Part shown: one piece after another, positions 32,224-38,817 of the stretch
Position numbering within the stretch: the first letter of the stretch is position 1
Layout of the letters: the number at the start of each line of letters is the position of its first letter
Translations under genes and position numbers: made by a program
The notes under the pieces: model-generated
The model's database searches: none
What the model saw: only the letters and a program-made list of their open reading frames with translations
Told to the model about the DNA's origin: nothing
Source of the DNA: Hyphochytrium catenoides
Lineage: Eukaryota > Sar > Hyphochytriomycetes > Hyphochytriales > Hyphochytriaceae
Length of the DNA stretch: 38,817 nt
Assembly (NCBI GenBank): GCA_900088475.1
Contig: FLMG01003887.1
Coordinates: 1-38,817 of the forward strand
Reading direction: 5' to 3'

Positions 32224-32578
32224 AGATCACACTGGCTCCCAGTTCACTTCGCTGTCTTAGGCAAGAGTATCTGCTAGAAGGGCCCTCTGCGCTGCGACAC
32301 AGACTCTCTCTTTCACTGACTCTTAGTGCTCTCCTCCGCCAGCTAAGCCCGTACTTCCTTGTTCGAGCTGCTAATAGAGAGGAAGGGAGATAGACAGCCA
32401 CTGCCACTCAAACAACCCAGATCTTTAAAGCCTCTTCCACGGTTTGCAGATCTTCGTACGCCATCTGCAGATTTTACTTTCAGAATCTGCAGATTCTTAT
32501 CCAAAGATGTGCGTACAATTGTAAAGTGCGAAGACCTTTAATAGAAAAGAGATACTCCATAAATCTATAGCACGCACT
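32224..32578. promoter_or_regulatory. Probable shared upstream region of the LYR gene and the small plus-strand gene
   Basis: This short spacer separates the LYR start (minus strand) from the start of a tentative plus-strand gene. It contains TCTGCAGATT repeated at 32463-32472 and 32486-32495. The second copy sits in a perfect 16-bp palindrome, AGAATCTGCAGATTCT, at 32482-32497. A related TTTGCAGATCTTC is at about 32442. A symmetric element between divergent starts fits a two-way promoter, but its role is inference and depends on the plus-strand gene being real. Confidence 0.35.
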
Positions 32579-33341
32579 ATGGCTGCAGTCAGAATGTGCG
32601 CGCGGCATCGCAGGGAAAAGTACAAGTAATTAAAGACTGGCAAGGTAGGCTCTTGAGTGGGCTGTAAAATGTGCGGACTCCCCACGGAAGAGTAACTCTT
32701 ACTATACAAGCCACTGCAGCCTCTGCTACATTCCAGAGAGAAAGCACGCGCGAGCCAGAGTGACGAGGATCAAGACAGAAGAGAGTGTAGAGTGTGAAGA
32801 GCAGTGCGGAGATGCTGAAGAGATATAAGTCTTGGCATCATTATTCCTCTCCTCCCTCATACGCAGTTCAGATACATGAAGATAAGCTCTTTCTCTCTCT
32901 CTCACTTTCTCCGAGTCCGCTACGCTTTGCTTCCCATCCGTGTTCTCTATCCAACGCAAGCGAAGACGTTGCTTTAGCACGACTCGAAAGAGAGTGGCTT
33001 CAACAAGAAGAGTACGCCTTGAAAAAGGGACGACAGGTGCTGGAGGAGGAGCACTAAGCCCGGACAGAGGTTCCGACGCCGTCCCTTTCCAACGCATGAT
33101 TGAAGAACTGAATGCATTAATGTGAGACAGAGAGACAGATCAGCAGCCCTTCTTCCATACAGTCCATGGAACCTCGAGGTCAGGTATAAAGACGGGGAAT
33201 TGAAAGAGAGGTGAAAGAAGAGAGGGAAGTTGATGCATTATATTGCTAATAACAAGTAAGAACGCCCTAGATGATCTTCATCTCTCTTTGCAGGACATGC
33301 TCACTCGCGGCGACGGGATTGGCTACCAGTTAAGTATGTAG
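32579..33341 (+). CDS. Tentative small protein, three short exons, family unknown
   Basis: I do not recognise the product. The model joins ATG-started exon 32579-32625, exon 32961-33036 and exon 33294-33341. Donors are TACAA|GTAATT and GACAG|GTGCTG; acceptors are GCAAG and TCTCTTTGCAG. All phases close and give 56 residues ending in TAG. The middle exon encodes a charged amphipathic helix, DVALARLEREWLQQEEYALK, and the last encodes DMLTRGDGIGYQLSM. In favour are the strong last acceptor with its pyrimidine tract, the good frame closure and the spacer shared with the LYR gene. Against it are the short length, the lack of homology I can name, and overlap with the possible last exon of THOC2 on the other strand. 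It may be a mitochondrial or nuclear small subunit, or chance. Confidence 0.3.
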
Positions 33342-35769
33342 AGAGAGAGAGAGAGCGAAAGAGAGAGAGAGAGAGAGAGAGAGAAGGCGGGAGAAAAAGC
33401 GACGGAGAGTCGTGTAAGCTTCTGGAAGTCAAGATAGAGGCGATTCAGACAAAATTGGACAGATGCAGACGGCCCCGGGAGTGAAGCGAAGTATACAAAG
33501 ATAGGAGTAGGACCGTGTAAAGGTCCCGGGAGGGAGCCGTGCAGCCTAGAAAAAGAATAAGGGACGAAGGGCGACTTGACAGAAAAGCAGGAGCTGGTCT
33601 TCTCTTCTTTCTCACCTGCGATCCTGGGGCTCTTCTCTTCCTTTGGGAGTTGGACCTCGGCGGTCTTCCTCTCTCCGTGGCGCTCTTTCATCCTTCCTGC
33701 CACCGATGTGAGGAGAGGAACTAGTGCCAGAGCGGTTTACGGTGGATGAGGAAGAAGAGGGAGGATAGTCCGTCCGGTCTCCTCTTTCCCTTTCTCCTTC
33801 TCTCTCTCTCCCTGACCCTGGCATCATCTTCGGCCTTTTATTTTGCGGCTCGTCCCCTCTGTTTCCCTCAGCAGGCGGCGACTGGGCAGGGAGAGGTCGA
33901 GCTCTCTCGCTTGCCCTTCTCTGCTTCTCAGCCTCAAGTCTCTTCCTGTTTTCTTCAATCACTTCCTTCCTGGACCTCTGACGCGGCGCAGGAGGTGTAG
34001 AAGCTGCCACGGGAGAGGGTCCAGAAGAGAGAGGAGGTGTCCGGGAGGAGGGAACAGGGAGAGGAGAGGGTCGAGAGCTTGATGGAGGTGGATGCCGCGA
34101 GCCCTCTGGGTTGCGAACAGGAAGAGGAGGAGGAACTCTTTGGGGGAGAGTGGGAGGAGAAGGAAGGAGTCCAGCTCCCTCTCTCTCTCTCGGAGGGGCT
34201 GCTGTAGATGTTACACCTGCCTCCTCCCGTCGCCGCTTAACTTTGATCGGCTCTTCCGCCTGTTCCGTCCCTCCCCCTGCTGACATCCCGTCTCTCTCTC
34301 GCTGCTGCTCTCTTTCTCGCTTCCTCGCTTGACTAGAAGAGCTCTGGCTTTCCCTCTCCCCACGGCCTGGTGGAGCATCGCCCCCACTTCCTCCTCTCCC
34401 ACTCTCAGACCGGTTGAGACTTATTACTTTACCTCCAGCTGCGGACGAAGAGGGCGGGGGCGATGACCGAGGGTTTTCACGGGAGAGAGGCCTTTCCCGT
34501 CCTCTCTCTTTGGCCTTGTCCGCCCCAACTGCCGCCTCTCCTTCTCTCTCTGCCCTGCCGCGCTCTCGGGGTAGTGAAGAAGAGTGAGCAGGCGCCGCGC
34601 CTGCATCTCTGCCTTTCTCTCTATCCCGAGGCGGAGGATGATCTCTCGCCGAGTCTCGGGCAATGCCTCTGCTACCATCTCTTTCCCTCTCTCCTCTTCC
34701 GGCGCCATCTGCACTTCCCTTTTGATCACTGGTGGCTCTTCTCCTTTCTTCCTCCCTGCCCTCTGCGCCAGGCCTTCGCTCATGCGCCGAGGTAGAGGCT
34801 GACCTTCTAGAAGAGACAGAAGAATCTTTCTCTTCTCTGGCCTCTGGCCGTGCAGCGGAGGATGATAGGGAGCGAGAAGTGGGAGGCGCGGGAGAACTTC
34901 TCCTCGCTTGGCTGGAGTCAGCTCTGCGTGGGCTCCTACTCCGGACAGGAGAATCTTCTGGAGGGCGACTGCCTGAACGTCGGAGCGAGGAAGCATCTCT
35001 GTCTCCTCTCTCTCCACCTCCACGTGCAGCGGAGGAAGATCGGGATATCTCTGTACTTCTCTCTCTTTGTCCTCTCTCCGGAGATCGTCCTCTCACTGGA
35101 GACTTGGACGGAGGTCGAGATTGTGAGTTAGACCGCGAGCTCGTGCCAGTGGGAGGAGGGAGAGAGGAAGAAGGCGCATCTGCCGCTGCAGATGCCTGAG
35201 ACTTTGGCAGCGGAGGTGGAAGTCCGTCATCTCTCAGTGTTGGCTTCTGTTTCTGGAGAAGGGCCCAATACCTGTTGGCCATGACCTTGAGATCCTCTCT
35301 CTCTTCTTCTCTCAGCTTGTTCACTTTCTGCTCTATCTCTGCCTCCATCCTCGTTGTAGACGGAAATTCTTCCACAATCTTAGTTAGCACTATCAGACTG
35401 TTTCTAATGTCCATGTATTCGGCAGACTGCAGGCTTTTGCAGAAGAACTGAACGAGAGAGCGGTGCCATCGTATAGCAACCTTAGCAAACCGCTCATATT
35501 CTACCTTTTTGCTATTGGGGTTGCCAAAGTCTTCACAGAATCCTGGCCTTCCGCCGGCCGTGCACTCCTTCACATAGTCTTTCTTAGACTTCGTCCAGCG
35601 GTTCATCATTTGTAAGGTTTCCCGGAGGAAGAGCCCAAGGTTGGAGGCTTCTCTTTCGGTGCAGCAGAGGAGGGTGCGAACAACCTAAAGGAGGAGACGG
35701 TTGTTAGAGAGACGGAGAGGTAGAAGTTGTTTGAATGAGAGTGATAAAGACAGTTGAAAGCTACCAGAG

Positions 35770-35806
<37 letters not shown>

Positions 35807-38640
35807 CCTAGCTATATTTTCCCTCATTCAGCTTCGCCCTTGATCCCTCGCTCCACTTCTTAGTCCCTGCTTCTTACCAGAGTAAAGGTCTTGTCCAGGT
35901 ACTGGATGCAGCTGAAGTAGGGGATCCCGACAATATGGAGAAGATGGAAGAATTTGGCAGTGTAAACGGCGTCATCTGGGGTCAGCACTGCTCGCGGTAG
36001 TGCGCAGAGACGTAAAAGACATAGCACCGTCTCATTGTGAGGAGAAGGTAGGAACTCTGCCTTCATAGATTCGAAGCGGTCCATTATCCGCTTCCGGTTA
36101 GCAACCTGTGTCGCCTGCTCGGTCTAAATGGTGGAGAGGAAGAGACACGGACGAGAAGGGAGAAACGTGAGAGAATAAGGACACCCAGCGGATATAAGTA
36201 GATATATTACGCTCTCTCGCTCTTCTCTCTCTGTCTCCTCGCCAGATCAAATAGAATTTAGTCACAATAGCCTCTTCCTCCCTAACTATAGCCCCAAGCG
36301 CTATTACCTTCAATGTGTGAATGGTCGTGAGACATTTGTCCATGTCTTTCCTTCTCTTCACATTGGAAGAAGAAGGGTCCGGGTTCTTGTCCATGGTGGT
36401 ATAATGTTGCTGCAGCCGCGATACCTCCGCCTCATAGCGCTTATGAGGAACATAGATGTCATATAGGGAGAGTGACCAGAAAGTCACAAAGAGCTTAGCA
36501 GAAATGGCTTCCCAGACTGGAGGCGGGTAGAGAGAGGAGATAGAAGAGAGAAGGTGCGAAGAGTACGGCGCCCACTTCTGCACAAGTTCTTTGTTCTCTC
36601 CCGCACCATCTGTCGCAGCTCCTGAAGCTCCCTGTTGCTTTGCATGTAACGCATCTGCAGCTCGAATAGCAGGGCGAACTATGTGAAATGCGACTTCTGG
36701 CTCCAAATGATAGTTGGAGCAGAGATCAGAAAGTGAAGGAAGAAGAGATGCGTAGGCGGAAGAAGGAGAGATTGTGGAAGAGAGAAAGTCTAACAGTTGA
36801 ACCAGTGTCATCTGGCAGGTGTCATAGAGTCTTCCTAGCAGCTTGAGATGCCGTGTCGATGTGAGGAAGAGAATTGAAGCCCGCTGCTGGGCTATAAGGG
36901 CGAGGAGAGGAAGAACAAGCTTTTCCTTGAGAATTGTATCTCGCAGACGACTGACCGCCTTCTTGTTAACAGTCTGAAAAGAGAGGCGAAGGAGGTGACA
37001 CAAAGCCACACAGGGAACATGAGGCGGGGAAAACGAGAGCACACCACGTGTTAGGCCATGGCTTCAAGAGAACGATTGCGCTGGACAGCACAGCTGCTGC
37101 TAACTGGGAAAGGCCTTATGTCACACGCGTAGAGAGCATTCTTGCAGAACGAAACGCAGCCGTATATGAAAAAAAGAATAGAGGAGGCACGAAAGCAGTC
37201 GAACGGTGCCGGACCGAAGAGAAGAATGCGTGAGAAAAGAAGGTTAGGGACAGAACGAGGAAGAAAGAGGTTGATCTCATGGAGGTCGTTTAACCTACGG
37301 TGAGCAAGGCTGACGTCGTCTCAAGCCATAGTGTAGAGCCACCAGCTTTGCCTTCCAGCTGCGCCTCTGAGATGTCCTCAAAGCTTTCTATTCCACCCAT
37401 TCTGAGCAGGCCCAACAGGTCAGAGTAAGTGCAAGAGTTAGAGAACAGCCATATCCATCAAATCCCTCTCTCTTTCTCTCCTCGTCAGATACATACACTC
37501 TTCTTTAAGGCAACCTTTTTGTACTCTCTTCTCTCGCAGATTTCCCCTATTAGCCATCATTTTACCCTCTGCCTGACGCCGCCGTCACCTCTGAGAGTTG
37601 CCCAGCCCCACCCACTTTACTATTGCCTCTTCTGCACATCTCGTCTGTAGGATTCAAAGGCCCTGCTTTACCCTCCTCCCTCCTTAATGCAAAAGTAACT
37701 TCTGATAACTTGCTAACCTGGATAGCAGCTTGTTGAGAACGAGTAGGTCGAGCGAATGCCCGGCTTTCAGTCTCTCCACTAGGTACTTCAAAAGGCCCGC
37801 CAGTTCAATTGTGGGATACCTCCGGTAGACCACCCCGCAGAACTCAGAGAGAGAAGAGAGCCACTGCGAAGTGTTCGTACCGTCTTCCTTCAATTTGCTT
37901 CGGCTGCTGGCAAGATGGACTACGAGAGTGAAGGAGAGGACATCCTGGGAGAGAGGAGAGAGGAACTTGAATGCTTCTACCACTGGGTTGATGAGATTGT
38001 CATAGGCTTCAATCTGGCTAACAATGGTCATCAGGACGACAATGGGGTTGCTATGGGATATCTGTCCTCCAGTTATATACAGACGAGTAAAGAGAGAGAC
38101 TTAGAACAGGATGTAAGCAGCCAGGAGTAGGAGAGCCCATTGCACGCCAAAATCAATGTTAAGAACCGGAGAAGCTGGCAAAGCCAGCTGCAGGGGACAA
38201 ACCATGGCAGAAACAGATACCACCCCAGAGAAGGAGGTACTCCAGAGACCAAACCAGCACGAACGACATGGATTAGGCCACTCCCAACTACTAGAGAGTC
38301 TCGACCCCAACATTGATGGTATTGCGGATCTCAGGCAGTGAGAGGGGAACAGAAACTGCAAGGTAAAAAGAAGAAGGGATTAGTCGCCCACTCACCTTCG
38401 CTAACTGTCTTCCAATGGTCTTTGTATTCTCCTTCGAAAGTCTCCGAAGTATCTTCCTCGTGTTGTTAGCCGTCTCCGCCTCAGCCATAAGCAGCAGAGG
38501 AGACAAGTAAGCTTTGTCTTTCCAAGAGGAGTAAAGCCGATATCGATCCTCAAAGTCAAGACTCTTGATCGCTTCCCATAGCTCCGCCGCCACGGCCGGA
38601 TTGCAATCGATTAAGGAGAGCCCGGGAAGCAACGAGTTCT
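33301..38640 (-). CDS. THOC2: THO complex subunit 2 (5' end beyond the right edge)
   Basis: Largest subunit of the THO complex, the nuclear assembly that couples transcription to mRNP packaging and export as part of TREX. Minus-strand exons: 38640-38396, 38061-37718, 37401-37299, 36973-36308, 36123-35878, 35684-33616 and probably 33322-33301; about 1,230 residues in phase. The first visible exon begins with an AG acceptor, so earlier exons lie outside. Landmarks: WEAIKSLDFEDRYRLYSSWK, ILRRLSKENTKTIGRQLAK joined to ISHSNPIVVL, LLSRMGGIES, then the conserved C-terminal Tho2 region with KLFVTFWSLSLYDIYVP, LPRAVLTPDDAVYTAKFF and EASNLGLFLRETL. The last ~430 residues are a disordered Ser/Arg/Pro/Glu-rich tail. 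If the strong donor CGCAG|GTGAGA at 33615 is not used, the frame ends at TGA 33612 instead. Human THOC2 is ~1,590 residues, so perhaps a quarter is missing. Confidence 0.9.
33341..33384. repeat. GA/CT microsatellite near the THOC2 3' end
   Basis: GAGAGA on the plus strand with one GCGAAA interruption. In the seven-exon THOC2 model it is the pyrimidine tract directly upstream of the last acceptor. Otherwise it is 3' flanking DNA of THOC2 and of the small plus-strand gene. Confidence 0.85.
35773..35803. repeat. GA/CT microsatellite in a THOC2 intron
   Basis: About 30 bases of AG dinucleotides in the 193-nt intron between exons 36123-35878 and 35684-33616. It reads as CT on the gene's sense strand, so it can serve as an oversized pyrimidine tract. 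Confidence 0.9.
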
Positions 38641-38817
38641 CTGTAGATGGCAAGAGAGACGAAGTTGGATACGTGAAGCGACACGGCAAGACAGAAGGAC
38701 AACCGAAGCATAAAAAAAGATCTGGGACCAACATAGTGAGAAGAGACCGGCCAAAAAAGGAGGACAGACCCACGGTAACGATGGGACGATGTTGATAACT
38801 CAAGCGAAAGGCAAAGA

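Noticed and set aside
33746-35199. Several plus-strand frames of 60-155 codons opposite the THOC2 tail
   Set aside because: They are antisense shadows of a low-complexity Ser/Arg/Glu-rich coding region whose sense frame joins conserved Tho2 motifs in phase.

Overview
This window is nuclear DNA of a eukaryote, probably a protist and most likely a stramenopile. The recognisable genes are split by spliceosomal introns (GT-AG, plus one GC-AG). Most of the introns I could place are about 75-600 nt. Long CT/GA microsatellites fill many introns and intergenic stretches, and there is one short N-gap. The lineage hint comes from the central gene, a phospholipase D with a PX domain, several membrane segments and a C-terminal HKD domain. 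As far as I know this 'PXTM-PLD' class was described from oomycetes (Phytophthora PLD1). The lineage call is inference.

Layout, left to right. (1) 1-786 (+): C-terminal part of a CoA-disulfide-reductase-type flavoprotein fused to a rhodanese domain, cut by the left edge. (2) 1366-2727 (-): an intronless secreted GH5 endo-beta-mannanase. (3) 2728-7461: nearly 5 kb with no recognised gene, holding pyrimidine-rich DNA and a few weak candidate exons. (4) 7462-19517 (+): a 31-exon gene for a ~1,935-residue transmembrane phospholipase D. (5) 20722-24395 (-): an eight-exon SET-domain (SMYD-like) methyltransferase. (6) 24396-26900: a divergent, low-complexity intergenic region with the assembly gap. 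(7) 26901-30320 (+): a seven-exon MFS transporter. (8) 31339-32223 (-): a two-exon mitochondrial LYR-motif protein. (9) 32579-33341 (+): a tentative three-exon small protein. (10) 33301-38640 (-): the C-terminal ~1,230 residues of THO complex subunit 2, cut by the right edge.

The exon models were built by hand from splice sites, reading-frame phase and protein-family motifs. Phases close exactly for PLD, SET, MFS, LYR and THOC2, with one unresolved junction in PLD (near 12.1 kb).

The genes do not form a pathway; they are ordinary eukaryotic neighbours in mixed orientation. The most remarkable object is the PLD. Its PH domain appears to be split by inserted membrane segments, and behind the catalytic domain it carries what looks like a complete DysF domain, the module of dysferlin, TECPR1 and yeast Pex30-type proteins. 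I do not know of a described PX/TM/PLD/DysF protein; it would put a phosphatidic-acid-producing enzyme and a membrane-lipid-sensing module in one integral membrane protein.
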